DNA from: Bodo saltans
Taxonomy: Eukaryota > Euglenozoa > Kinetoplastea > Eubodonida > Bodonidae
Assembly: GCA_001460835.1 (NCBI GenBank)
Contig: CYKH01000148.1
Coordinates: 1 to 26,554 of the forward strand
DNA length: 26,554 nt
Direction of reading: 5' to 3'
The translations under genes were made by a program, and so were the position numbers. Below the pieces are notes generated by a model. That model was not told where the DNA came from. It did not search any database and saw only the letters and a list, made by a program, of their open reading frames with translations. Positions 1 through 11,200 of the stretch are shown in pieces (positions within the stretch are counted from its first letter, which is position 1; each line of letters starts with the position of its first letter).

Positions 1-94
1 TGCAACGGTAATGTTTGCCAAACCGTTTTGTGAGACACGAAAATGGCGCTATGCAACGGTAATGTTTGCCAAATCTGGTTGCACGACACGAAAA
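1..94. repeat. Two-copy direct repeat, 51-bp period
   Basis: Bases 1-43 and 52-94 are two copies of one unit. The first 22 bases are identical (beginning tgcaacggtaatgtttgcc), the middle 11 bases differ, and the block gacacgaaaa is again identical. The first copy also contains a short inverted repeat, AACGGT at 4-9 and ACCGTT at 22-27. The array may continue upstream of the window. It lies about 500 bases before the phosphatase start. It could be a regulatory element or the tail of a minisatellite; the sequence cannot decide. Confidence 0.8.
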
Positions 95-332
95 GGAATG
101 TTTTGAGAATGTTTGCTGTGTGTGTTAAAATATCCGTTTTGCTGTGATTAGCTGCCGCGGTTGCAATTCTTTTTATCCTGTTCGTTTTGTTTCGAATGGT
201 CGGGACAATCGAAAAACGGAGACAGGGTTGAAATTCATATTTTTTGAAAACAATCAAATATTACTGCTCACCACAGCGCAACACCGCGCCCATTTTCTGA
301 TGCCTACTTGCCGTGGATTGTTCATCTTCCCA
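95..332. other. Gene-free region upstream of the phosphatase
   Basis: No convincing coding region was seen here. An open frame at about 144-362 has no ATG start, no recognisable motifs, and ends inside the duplicated leader. Further AACGG/CCGTT cores occur at 134-141 (ccgttttg, also at 23-30) and 213-219 (aaaacgg). The stretch is probably the promoter and 5' flank of the downstream gene. No tRNA or other structured RNA was recognised. Confidence 0.5.
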
Positions 333-357
333 TTTGTTGAAGCACCTTGCGAAATAG

Positions 358-364
358 TATAAAG
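358..364 (+). promoter_or_regulatory. TATAAAG box-like motif, copy 1 (copy 2 at 589-595)
   Basis: TATAAAG lies immediately upstream of each duplicated ATG, with 4 bases between motif and ATG at 369 and 3 bases before the ATG at 599. That is too close for a classical TATA box serving these ATGs unless leaders are almost absent. It may simply be an A/T-rich initiation context. It is listed because it is retained in both copies. Confidence 0.25.
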
Positions 365-368
365 TAAA

Positions 369-593
369 ATGGAGTCATTGAAGGTTAATCGCGCTTTTCC
401 TGAGGTCCCCCCACCAATATGGGATTGCACGTACAGTATTGGTGATGGAATTGATGTGGAGAAGCTGAAGTTACATTTTCTGAAAGAGGGACGATTGACG
501 ATAGAGGATGCAGTCTCTCTGGTGGACGGTGCTGCAACGTTGTTTCGTCAAGAAAGCAATCCTTTTGTTGAAGCGCCTTGCGAAATAGTATAA
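369..593 (+). pseudogene. Truncated duplicate of calcineurin-like N-terminus (74 codons)
   Basis: This frame encodes the same ~64 N-terminal residues as the intact phosphatase downstream (starting MESLKVNRAFPEV, through the helical segment ending LFRQESN). It then runs into the duplicated leader and stops after PFVEAPCEIV. It has none of the metal-binding motifs, so it cannot be a phosphatase. It has its own ATG and an equivalent leader. If transcription starts upstream of it, it becomes a 74-codon upstream open frame ending only 5 bases before the ATG at 599, and could reduce initiation there. It might also be a non-functional leftover. Confidence 0.75.
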
Positions 594-598
594 AGCGA

Positions 599-2027
599 AT
601 GGAGTCATTGAAGGTTAATCGCGCCTTTCCTGAGGTCCCCCCACCAATATGGGATTGCACGTACAGTATTGGTGATGGAATTGATGTGGAGAAGCTGAAG
701 TTACATTTTCTGAAAGAGGGACGATTGACTATAGAGGATGCAGTCTCTCTGGTGGACGGTGCTGCAACGTTGTTTCGTCAAGAAAGCAATTTGCTCAGTC
801 TAGAAGAACCGATCGCAGTAGTTGGAGACATTCATGGTCAGTTTTACGATTTGGTAAAGCTGCTTGAAGTTGGAGGTGCACTTTCGAATACGCAGTACCT
901 GTTTTTGGGTGATTACGTTGACAGAGGATGCTTCAGTTGTGAGGTTGTCCTCCTTCTTTGTGCTGCAAAGCTTTCTCACCCGCATCGAGTTTTTATGCTC
1001 AGAGGAAACCACGAAACGAGGCACCTAACAACGTATTTCAATTTCAAGGATGAGTGTATTCATAAATATGACGAAAAGTTCTACAATCACGTGATGCTCA
1101 TGTTTGACTGCCTTCCGATCGCAGCAATGGTTGGCAGTCGCTTCTTTTGTGTGCATGGTGGACTCTCGCCTGATGTTTCGTACGTGAAAGATGTGGAGTT
1201 GCTGCACCGATTTCGTGAACCTCCTCCAAGCGGACCAATGTGTGATTTGTTGTGGTCGGATCCTCATTGGGATGTGAACTGTCCTGAGTCAAGCTCAGAG
1301 TTACCTTCTCAGCGATACGAACCCTCTGTGGGAACGTATGATACAACACCAAGTTTTACGTTAAACGAACAACGAGGTTGCAGTTTTATTTTTAACTTTG
1401 CTGCTCTGAAGCATTTTATCACCACAAACAAGTTATTGTGTGTGATTCGAGCTCATGAAGCGCAACCCGAAGGATATTGCTTGTACCGTGCTCACCCTGC
1501 AACAACATTCCCAACGATGATGTCAATTTTTTCAGCGCCCAACTACTGTGACACCTTCGGAAACAAGGGTGCGATTGCATACTCAACTAAGGAAAGCATT
1601 GCTTTTTTTGGGTGCGTTTTCATTGTGTTGCCAATAGCTTCGGAACCATTTCAACAAAACAACCTTTCCCAATTAGTTTGCTGGCACATCAAATCAAGAA
1701 CCTTCCTTGTTTTTCAAGTTCTAGACTCTGAAGATGCCATTTTCCACAACAGAATTTTCTGCCAAAGTCCAGGTGTTGATGAACATTGACGATTGGACAA
1801 ACAAAGATGATGAGTTGCGAGCGATCGCCCTCGAGGCTACCACTGTGCCGCCAGGATTGTTGCAGGAACAGCTTCAACAATTTCAGTTCAGGTACCACGA
1901 GTACTACGCTCGCCAACACAACTTGCAACGTTTCCTTGCTGACATGGTTCATTTCGCAGTGCAAGCGCAATCTGACAATCCTGTGGCGGATCTAGCCGTC
2001 GCGTTAGAAAAGAAATTGATTGTGTGA
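599..2027 (+). CDS. PPP3C: Calcineurin A-like Ser/Thr phosphatase (PPP family), probably spliced
   Basis: This is a metal-dependent Ser/Thr protein phosphatase of the PP2B branch. From the ATG at 599 the N-terminal helix (VEKLKLHFLKEGRLTIEDA) matches calcineurin A. The PPP motifs follow in order: GDIHGQ (residue ~76), GDYVDRG (~104), RGNHE (~135), VHGGLSP (~185), and RAHEAQ (~284), which is a calcineurin-type variant of the PPP motif, then SAPNYCD. A short insertion enriched in Ser/Pro/Glu precedes RGCSFIF. The start at 599 is chosen because the open frame begins upstream only at a TTG. The frame stays open to 1789, but from about 1612 the residues no longer resemble the family. A frame opening at 1725-1734 and ending at 2027 continues with a segment resembling the calcineurin B-binding helix (MPFSTTEFSAKVQVLM). 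I infer an intron. The catalytic core is secure; the 3' structure is not. Without splicing the CDS would be 599-1789. Confidence 0.82.
1616..1724 (+). other. Putative intron in the phosphatase gene
   Basis: The right edge is a good 3' splice site: a pyrimidine-rich run (ccttccttgtttttc) leading to ctag at 1721-1724. An in-frame TAG there would otherwise block the downstream frame. Moving from the upstream to the downstream frame needs a phase-0 donor. Candidates are GTTTTC at 1616 and GTGTTG at 1625; neither is a strong consensus. A GTGCGT at 1612 looks better as a donor but does not keep the frame with this acceptor. The borders are therefore provisional, especially the donor. Confidence 0.4.
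1725..2027 (+). other. Probable 3' exon: B-binding-like helix plus docking-like tail
   Basis: About 100 codons in a different frame from the phosphatase core. The first part (TLKMPFSTTEFSAKVQVLM) aligns by eye with the calcineurin B-binding helix that follows WSLPF in calcineurin A. The calmodulin-binding and autoinhibitory segments expected next are not visible. The end has a helix-turn-helix pattern (FLADMVHFAVQAQ, then DNPVADLAVALEKKL) resembling the RII-alpha/Dpy-30 dimerisation-docking hairpin found in ciliary adaptors and adenylate kinase 5-like proteins. Alternatively it is a separate small gene starting at the ATG at 1734, overlapping the end of the longer upstream frame. Confidence 0.5.
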
Positions 2028-2215
2028 TGTAACGAACTTCCGTTTTTCTTGAAGTTGTACAATGATCGAGAAGTGATCGAAAGTACAGTAGTTCGACTAA
2101 AATATATTGACTTTGACAAACGGGTGTTTCTGTAACAAAAGACTTCACAGTCATAGGGAAAAAAAGAAAAGAAAAGCAAAAAAAGATTGTCTCCTGTCAT
2201 ATCTTTGCAACAAAG
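2028..2215 (+). promoter_or_regulatory. Intergenic region with purine-rich tract before the giant gene
   Basis: The 188 bases between the two genes hold no open frame of note. A/G-only sequence dominates 2156-2185 (for example gaaaagaaaagc), ending about 30 bases before the ATG at 2216. Such poly(dA:dT)-rich tracts often exclude nucleosomes at promoters, so a promoter role is plausible but inferred. TGTAA occurs at 2035 and 2131; no AATAAA is seen after the phosphatase stop. Confidence 0.35.
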
Positions 2216-2275
2216 ATGTTGACAACGAGTCGCTTGGTCCTACTGGCGTTCTTGATGTTCGTTGGTACCTCCGCG
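2216..2275 (+). other. Signal peptide of the giant protein
   Basis: The N-terminus MLTTSRLVLLAFLMFVGTSA has a basic residue at position 6, a hydrophobic core (LVLLAFLMFV) and a small-residue cleavage context (T-S-A before T-T-C). Cleavage after Ala20 is predicted by eye. It directs the following cysteine-rich region into the secretory pathway, as its disulfide-dependent modules require. Confidence 0.85.
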
Positions 2276-5200
2276 ACCACATGCGATGTTGGTTGCGCGG
2301 AAGGTTACTTCTTTTCGAATTGTACGGCGTCATGCGTAAAATGCTCGACGGGTTTCTATTGCAGTGGAAACCTCACGATGCCACAACCTTGCGCGGCTGG
2401 CTCGTACAATCCAAATGAAACAAGCACAAGCGACGCTGCTTGCCTTGCGTGCGATGCTGGAAGTTTCAGCTCTGCTGGGGCTTCTTCTTGCCAAAGTTGT
2501 GAATGGAATCAATTTTCTTTGGCCAACTCAAGCGCATGTCAGAACTGTAGTGCAGGCTACGTCAAAAATAGTTCGAAGAGCGGATGTGTTCAGTGTCCAC
2601 TTGGTCAATTTGCAGACTCGCTCTCTGGATCTTGTAAGAATTGCAGTGCTGGTTATGCCTGTCCTTCACGGACTGTTGACAGTGAAATTGCATGCACTTC
2701 AGGCACGTATTCGTACTCTGGATTGGGATATTGCCAAGACTGTGAAGCAGGCTTCGCGTGCCCTGCAACGTCCACGCAATGCAGCAACAATGCAACTCTC
2801 CGCAATCGTTATGCGTGCCCTCTCGGAACGTATGCGAGCGGATCCCAATCATCGTGCACCCTGTGCACTGCGATGCACTACTGTCCCGATCCAACAAACG
2901 CAACAATAATTGCGTGCCCATCTGGATTTTATTCCACGGTTGGTGCATACAATTGCACGATTTGTCCGCCTGGCTTTTATTGCCCTTCAAACTCGACAAC
3001 TGGCAGCCCCCTGATTTGTGGTTCGAACACGACAAGCGGAAGTGGTGCAGTTGAATGCAGTGTCTGCCCTGCTGGCTTTCAATGCCCCACTGCAAACACA
3101 CAATTTGCTTGTGTTCCAGGAACGTACTCACTTGCTGGCGCAGTGACGTGTTCGACATGCCCCAACGGAAGCTATTGCTCTTCTACGTCCGTTGCCCCAA
3201 TCCCCTGCCCAGCAGGAACATTTTCAATTGGAGGAGTGGTGTCCTATTGCACTGCTTGTAACGCTACAACTTCGACTGGTGCAGTCTATCAAAATGCCAC
3301 TGGTCAATCTACATGCCATGCGTGCCCTGCTGGCAGCTACTGCACGAATACGTATTCGACCCCCATCGCGTGTCCAGTTGGATTCATTTCCACTGCTGGA
3401 AGCTTTAGTTGCAAATCTTGTTCCGCAATGCTCAACGTATCTTCCTACACCATCAGCACCGGCTCGACTGCGTGCAGTGTGTGCCCTGCTGGAAGCTACT
3501 GCCCTGACGTTATGACAATCACTCCATGTCCTCTAGGTTCATACTCATCGTCAGGAAGCTACAACTGTACAAGTTGCCCTCGCGGTTACAAGTGTCCGAC
3601 GACAACGACTTCCGCCCCCATCCTATGCACCAATGGTACCTACAGCTTCCCTGGAATGTCATCGTGCCTCTTGTGCCCAACAAATTACATGTGCCCTGAC
3701 CCGACTGTGTCACCTGTGATGTGCCCAATCGCACAAGGTTGGTATTCTCCAATTGGAAGCTCTCAGTGCTACCAGTGTCCTTCGGGCACACAGTGCGCTC
3801 TTGATCCCCAGACAGGCAATATTTCATTCCATATTTGCGCTGCAGGCACCTACCGCTTGACCGGTGCGAACCTGTGCAAGTTATGCCCCCCTGGTTACAT
3901 GTGCCCGTACCCCGATTTTGCTCCAATTCGTTGCCCTGCGGGGATGTACAGCATCCCTGGCCAGGTTCAGTGCAGCATTTGCCCTGCTGGACGCGCTTGT
4001 AACAACCAAACTGCCCCTGTGCTTTGTTATCAAGGTCAATACAGTGCTGCTGGAGACATGCAGTGCCATAGCTGTCCCCCTGGCTATCGCTGCCCTGTTC
4101 CATGGATCATGCCAATTGCTTGCTTGCCAGGACAATACAGCGAAGGACGCGCAACAAATTGCACGAGCTGCCCAGCTGGATGGCAGTGCCCCTCAGTTGC
4201 GAATTTTGTTGGTGCTGCCTCAGTGTGCCCAGTTGGTTTTTACAGTACTGGGGGTCAAACATACTGCACTAAATGCAGTGGCCGGTACCAGTGCCCAAGC
4301 ATTTACTACGACATTCGGATTCCGTGTGCTCCTGGGTGGTACAGTCACTCTGGGTCTTTGAACTGCTCGTATTGTCCAGCGGGATATGAGTGTCCCAACG
4401 TTAACGGCGATATTGTAGCTCCGCGGCAATGTCAACCTGGCTCGTTCTCAGACGGAGGAAAACAGCAGTGCACGGTGTGCCCTGCTGGCTTCGCGTGTCC
4501 GACTGTCACAAGCTCGAACTCAACAGTTTGCAAGAACGGTACCTTTTCGTATCCTATGTCAACCTCATGCACTGTTTGCGCTGCAGGACATTACTGCCCT
4601 TCGAGTGCGGTTGACGCGCACCAGCCGTTGTTTGGCGTTTACGGAATTGGTGCTCAAGTGCCGTGCAATCCAGGAGAATTTGCAGCTGCTGGAGCAACCC
4701 AGTGCACGAAGTGTCCCACTGGTAAATACTGCACTTCGACGATCGCGAGTGATGGTGCTCAAGCTGCGTGCCCTGCGGGATATATCACAGCCGTCGGATC
4801 AACATATGTGACAGTTGGTGCCACTAATTGTATCACATGTCCGGATGGATCAGCGTGCAGTGGAAGCATTGTGACGAGCTCTTGCGCCGCGGGTACGTAC
4901 TCATCTGGAGCACAATGCGTTTTGTGCTCTGCAGGTTTTGAATGCACATCGACGACGTTGCCCCCCTCACCTTGCCCTGCGGGCTCGTACAGCTTTGCGG
5001 GCTCCGTCAGTTGCCTCCCTTGCTCTGCAGGCTACGTCTGCGGAGTGGAAAGCACAACACCAACACCTGCCGGATCAACTTGTCCAGCAGGGAGCTACTG
5101 CCCTCAAGGCACAACGGTTGCTATGCTGTGCCCTTCTGGAACTTACGGAGCTTCAACTGGAGGTCAAAGTGTTACCACGGCATGCTTCGATTGCCATGCT

Positions 5201-8200
5201 GGGTTCTACTGCCCTGCAGGTACTGCTGGTCAAGGCGCAGCGAATCAATGCCCATCAGGCTCGTACTGCCCGGCTGGTTCTCCGTTCCCTACTCCCTGTC
5301 CTGCTGGCACGTACAGCAATGACCTTCAGGCCACCAGTCGCGCAAGTTGCGTACTGTGTCCTGAAGGCTACTTCTGCCCTTCGGGAACTTCAAGTTTTGC
5401 CGTGAATCCCTGCCCTCCTGGTTTCTACTGTCCACCTGGAACTGGCTCCGGGTTCGAGAATGGCTGCCCGATTGGAACGTACACAACAGAATACAAGCTG
5501 ACTTCTGCTTCACAGTGTTATCAGTGCCCCGCTGGCAGTTACTGCCCTTCCGTTGGCCTGACTGCTCCAGTTCCGTGCCCTTCAGGCACATATCAACCTG
5601 AAACGAGCAGTGTTGCTTGCAGACCGTGTGAGGCTGGTTGGGCTTGCACACAAATTGGGATGACAAATTCTTTCGCAACCCCTTGCCTCCCAGGTCATTT
5701 CTGCCCAACGGGAACATCATCTGCTTTCGCAAATCCTTGCCCGGGAGGAACATACACCTTCAAGACAAATTTGGGATCCAAAGACCAGTGCGAGGTTTGC
5801 TGGAGAGGCTATGCGTGCCCGACTGGCACTGGCTACTCACCGTACCCCATTCCTGTTTCGTGTGCCACCGGACATTACTGCCCTGGTGTCCCTCCGCCAT
5901 CCAACGGAAAGTTCTACTACTCAGGTAGCTACACTGGACTTTCGACCACATCGTCCGTCCAGTATCCCTGCCCTGGAGGAACATACACAGGGTCCACCGA
6001 CTTGTACGATGCTTCTCAGTGCTCACCGTGCCCAGCTGGCCAGTACTGCCCTAGTGGCAGCACAACTCCCGCTGGCCCTTGTGCTACCGGTAGTTTCTGC
6101 CCACCGAAGAGCTGGCTCGTGCAGCAGTACCCTTGCGCATCAGGCACGTACCAGCCTAATACTGGTGGCCGCAGCCAGTCGGACTGTTTGTCATGCACAG
6201 TGGGGAATTATTGCCCCCAGGGTTCCTCTGCAGTCATAGCATGCCCTGCTGGCTCTTACACTCCTTTCAACCGAACGACAGGCGCTGGCCCAAGCGGCCT
6301 CATTGACTCCACTCTTTGTTTGCTGTGCCCAGCCGGATACTACTGCCCAACCGGATCTAGCGCTCCATCATATTGCCTCCCTGGCACGTATTCTGATTCT
6401 GGGGCCTCCTCTTGCACAACGTGCGAGGTTGGTCGCTACTGTCCTCAGAATGCAACGTCTGCTGATCAAAAAGAACGCCTTTTCTTGTGCCCCGCTGGTC
6501 TGTTCTGCCCTGCCGGCCTCAACCGGGTTCCTTCAGCACAATACGAGGCGTGCATTGTAGGAAACTATTGTCCTCTCGGAACTGCGGCCCCCGTTGCTTG
6601 CGTGCCCGGATCGTACAATCCAGTAGTGGGACGCCCTTCCATCGCCGACTGCCTCCCCTGCACTGAGGGATTTTACTGCTCGTTAAGCGGAGCATCAGCA
6701 GTAACTGGTGAGTGCGATCCAGGATACTTTTGCGCTGCTGGATCGTCGTCGTCCACCCAGGAACCTTGCCCCTCTCGTTACTACCGCTCGACTCCTGGTG
6801 CTGCGAGCGAGGACTTCTGCTCGGTTTGTCCTCGCGGTTACTACTGCCCAGAGGGAACTTCTGACCCCATTCAATGCACTCGTGGCTACTACTGCGTTGC
6901 AGGCACTGAGGTACCGCAACCTTGTCCTATTGGAACATTCGGAAATGCAACGATGTTGATGAGCCAAGATGATTGCTCTGCTTGCACAGCTGGATACTAT
7001 TGCGATGGCCTTGGTTTGGCGCATCCCACTGGCTTGTGCGACCCAGGGTACTACTGCATCAGCAGCGCATACACATCAGCTCCTCCCGGTCTTCCAACTG
7101 GAGGTCTTTGCCCTAAAGGCGGTTACTGCCCACCAGGTTCGTCGTTCCCCACGGCGTGCGCGGAAGGAACGTTTAATAACTACACTGGTGGCTCCACTCA
7201 GGATGATTGCACGAGCTGCACTCCTGGATCTTACTGCTCTGGCTCAAACCTTCCGTACCCGACTGGACTCTGCGCGGCTGGATATTACTGCACTGGCGGT
7301 GCATCACTTCCAACCCAGTTCGTTACACCTGCCGGCTACTTTAGCCTCGCTGGCGCTTCCGCTCCATCACAGTGCACGCTTGGCACATTTAACCCCAGTC
7401 CTGCTCAGGGCGCCTGCACGGCGTGCATTGCAGGTTACTACTGCCCCACGACTGGCATGGTGAACTACCTCCCATGCCCTGCTGGTGGTTATTGCGTTGC
7501 TGCTTCTGTACTTCCTCGCGCTTGCCCGGCAGGCACTTACAATCCCTCGACGCGCCAACAAAACATCAGTAACTGCCTTGCGTGCCCCGCCGGACAGTAC
7601 TGTCAAGAGACGAACATGACTGCACCGTCTGGCCCCTGCATTGCTGGGTTCTACTGCAAGCAGTACTGCGTCACGTCAACTTGTGGTCGTTACGCTTTGA
7701 ACTACAACAGCGTTGAAAACGCTCTTTCGCCTGGCTACCAAAACAACTATGGAGGACAATGCCCGTGGGGCTACTACTGTCCTGCGAACTGTGCAAATCC
7801 AATTGCTTGTCCAGCTGGTACTATTCGAGACGCCCTTCAAGGTATGACCATGAATGATTGCCAGGCATGTCCCCCGAGGTACTATTGCAGCAAAGTTGGA
7901 ATGTCCACAAACATTCCCACAAACTCACCCCAGTACTGCAGTGAAGGCTACTATTGCCCGGGCAGCATCAACACGTCAACCATTTTTGGATGCATGGATC
8001 CAGAATGCGCGACTCATCAAGGTGAGCCGTGCACGCTTGATTACGTCGATTGCCCCAACTCCGTTCCTGGCTACAATGCTTACCTCAACACCTTTGGTGC
8101 TCGAGCATGTCCTCGAGGTTTCTACTGCCCGATTGGAAGCTCCCGACCAACTCTTTGCTTCGTCTACAGCGGTGGCCAAACGACGTATCAGAACCGCTAC

Positions 8201-11200
8201 GCTCAGTCCACTTGTGTTGTTTGTCCGACCGGTTACTGGTGTGATCCCAATGTTGTCTTGTCTGTGCAGCTTCCTCAATCTTGCCCTGTTGGGCGGTTCT
8301 GCCCGCCCGGTACATCACAGCTCCAACTGAAGTGCCCCATCGGCTCTTGGAGTGACAGAACAAACCTTGGAAACCAGACTCAATGTAAGCGTTGCCCCCC
8401 TGGGAGGTTCTGTCCCTACACTGGAACCTTCACTCAAACTCAAATCGCCATGCCATTTTGCTTTGGAGGCTACTGGTGTGGTGGCGGTAATCTGAACGGC
8501 TTCGGCACTGTTGGTCGCCTCGGTGGCCATGGTGGTCCTTGCCCTGCAGGCTACTACTGCCCCAACGGAACCGCATCAAACATTACCTACGCATGTCCTC
8601 CTGGTACGTACAAGCCTCTGCCATTTGGCTCATCTGTCGGCGCTTGCATCGTGTGCGACCCAGGAATGTATTGCACCGGAAGTGGCAAGATCGCAGTCAC
8701 TGGAAAGTGCGCTCCTGGTTTTTACTGCCCACGAGGATGCAGCGACGCGTATTGCACCAACAAAGCTTGCACCACGGGCCTCACTCCCTACACGAAAGGC
8801 TTACAGGGTGGACCTTGCCCAACAGGTAACTACTGCCCGCAAACTGCTACACGAGGTTCAGTGCTTCCTACACCTTGCCCTGCTGGAACTTTCCAAGATC
8901 AAATTGCTAAAGACGTCTGCAAGGGGTGCCCAGCAGGCTGGATTTGCGCTGCAGGTGCACCAAATCCACAGCGCTGTGGGGTCGGTAGGTACTGTCCTGC
9001 TAACACGAGTGCGGAATCAGTCCCTCGCTGCCCACCAGGTACGTTCAACAACTACGTCAATGCTCAAAATATTAGCGAGTGCTCACTGTGCCCAGCCGGC
9101 CGTTACTGCCCTTACTACCGCTTGAACACATCATGGGCATATTGTGACCCCGGTTACTACTGTACATCAGGCGCAGTGACTGCACAAGGTGCGGTTGGAT
9201 CACAGGGTGGTATTGGCGGTATTTGCCCTCGTGGATACTACTGCCCTGTCGGAACCAAGTACAACGTTTCCAAGCCCTGCCCACCTGGCTCGTACAACCC
9301 GACTAATGGATCCAGCAATATCACTGCTTGCCTTTCCTGCACCCCTGGACGCTACTGCACCGGTTGGGGTAATTATCAGGTGACTGGCCTTTGCGCTGCT
9401 GGCTACTACTGCCCTACCGGTTGCACTGATGCTCAGTGCAGCAACAAGCCATGCCACGGAAATTGCGCTCAACCCACTCCCTACGATGTTATTCCCTACG
9501 CATCAGGCGGTATTTGCCCCAGTGGACACTATTGCCCAATCGGCAGCTCGTCCATTACCATGTGCGTGGCCGGAACCTATGCCCCTGACTCTGGCATGTC
9601 TGCTTGCATTGCTTGCCCCATCGGAACGTGGTGCGGCGTTCGTACAAGTCTCCCTAACCCGTGTCCCACTGGTCACTATTGCCCTGTCAACACAACCGTC
9701 TCGTACCAATTTGAATGCCCTTCAGGAACGTACAACCCCGTTGTCAACGGAACGAGCATCAGCAGTTGTTTGTTGTGCCCCAATGGAACATATTGCCTGA
9801 ACCGAGCTATGAACACATCAACTGCTAACTGCTCTGCTGGTTTCTACTGCACATCCGGTGCGGCATTCCCCAACGGTACCTCCGGAAGTCAAGGTGGCAT
9901 CGGTGGCGTGTGCCCTCTTGGTTTCTACTGCCCAAGCGGCACTCAGTATTCAACTCAGTACGCTTGCCACCCTGGTACTTACCAACCGTCGTTCCAAACC
10001 ACTAACGTCTCCGCCTGCCTTGCATGCACTGGAGGCTTCTATTGCCCCAACTACAACCAGAGCGCCGCGACGTTGAAGTGCGACGCTGGTTACTACTGCC
10101 CAACTGGTTGCTCCGATTCTACATGCTCAAACTTTGGCTGCAGCGGTAATTGCGCCGTCGGCTCGTGGAACGGAGGCATCTGCCCAGCAGGCTACATTTG
10201 CCCCGGGACGCTCACTCGTGGGCAGATTTCACCTTCTGCCTGCCCTGCTGGTACTTACAGCCCAGCAACAGGTCGCGTTTCGTGCCTCAACTGCCCGCCT
10301 GGCTACTACTGCGCTCCAACGACTATTGTACCGAAGCCCTGCCCTCTTGGTCGCTACTGCCCCACGAACACGAATCAGAATATGCCTCGTTGTCCCGCCG
10401 GCTCTTACAACGACATGCAATACGGTCAAAATTTGACTGACTGCATTCGTTGTGCCTCTGGCAAGTACTCGACGCGCTCTGGCAACAGCTCGTACACAGC
10501 TCTGTGCTTCCCTGGGTACTACTGCGTTTCCGGCGCGGTCGATGGTCGAGGCCATCATGGCGCTCTGGGAGGCGAGGGAGGCATTTGCCCTGCAGGCTAC
10601 TGGTGCGGTAATGGAACGACGCAACCATTCCAGAATCCCTGCCCCCCTGGAACGTACCAGCCTGGCCTCGGAGGAACGAACGCAACTGCTTGCCTTGCGT
10701 GTCTTCCTGGGTTCTACTGCGGATCGTACGGTATGCGTAACGTCACCGGCCCTTGCGCCGCCGGCTTCTACTGCCCTACTGGCTGTATTGACGAGTTCTG
10801 CTCACAGGCTCTTGGTTGTGTTGCGAATGTGACCTGCCCGAGCCGTGCCTGCCCTGTTGGCAACAGTTGCCCTCAGCGCACCCTCGTGACCCCAGTCTTG
10901 ACCATTCACGGAGCCACCCGCGTTGGTGGTTCAATCACTCCCACACCCTGCGCTGCCGGCTTCTACTCAACCTCCACAGGATTAAGTGGATGCATGCACT
11001 GCCCTGCAGGCTTCTACTGCCTCGCTGGAACTGAGGCTCAGCCAAATCCTATCATTTGCCCAGTGGGAGCTTACTGCCCTCCAGGAACTGGAACAGTCCT
11101 ACCCTTGTGCCCAGCAGGCTCGTTCAACCCTATCCAAGGCCTCAATTCATCCACTCAGTGTCAATTGTGCACACCACCTCGTGTTTGCAGCTCCCGTGGC

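Larger units (their letters stand above)
333..790 (+). repeat. Tandem duplication of the phosphatase 5' end
   Basis: Bases 333-560 are repeated at 564-790, offset 230-231 bases. Each unit has the leader tttgttgaagc(a/g)ccttgcg, a TATAAAG (358-364 and 589-595), an ATG (369 and 599), and the first ~64 codons of the calcineurin-like phosphatase. I count about five substitutions and one 1-base indel over 228 bases. Both substitutions inside codons are synonymous (GCT/GCC Ala, ACG/ACT Thr). The junction is at about 560-563, where copy 1 runs into the leader of copy 2. High identity implies a recent event, gene conversion, or an assembly artefact. Confidence 0.92.

Noticed and set aside
144-362. 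72-codon open frame before the duplication
   Set aside because: It has no ATG start, no recognisable motif, and its end is simply the duplicated leader read through.
578-598. Upstream extension of the phosphatase from a TTG
   Set aside because: TTG is not a usual eukaryotic start, and the duplicated copy has its frame broken in this stretch; ATG 599 matches the copy's ATG at 369.
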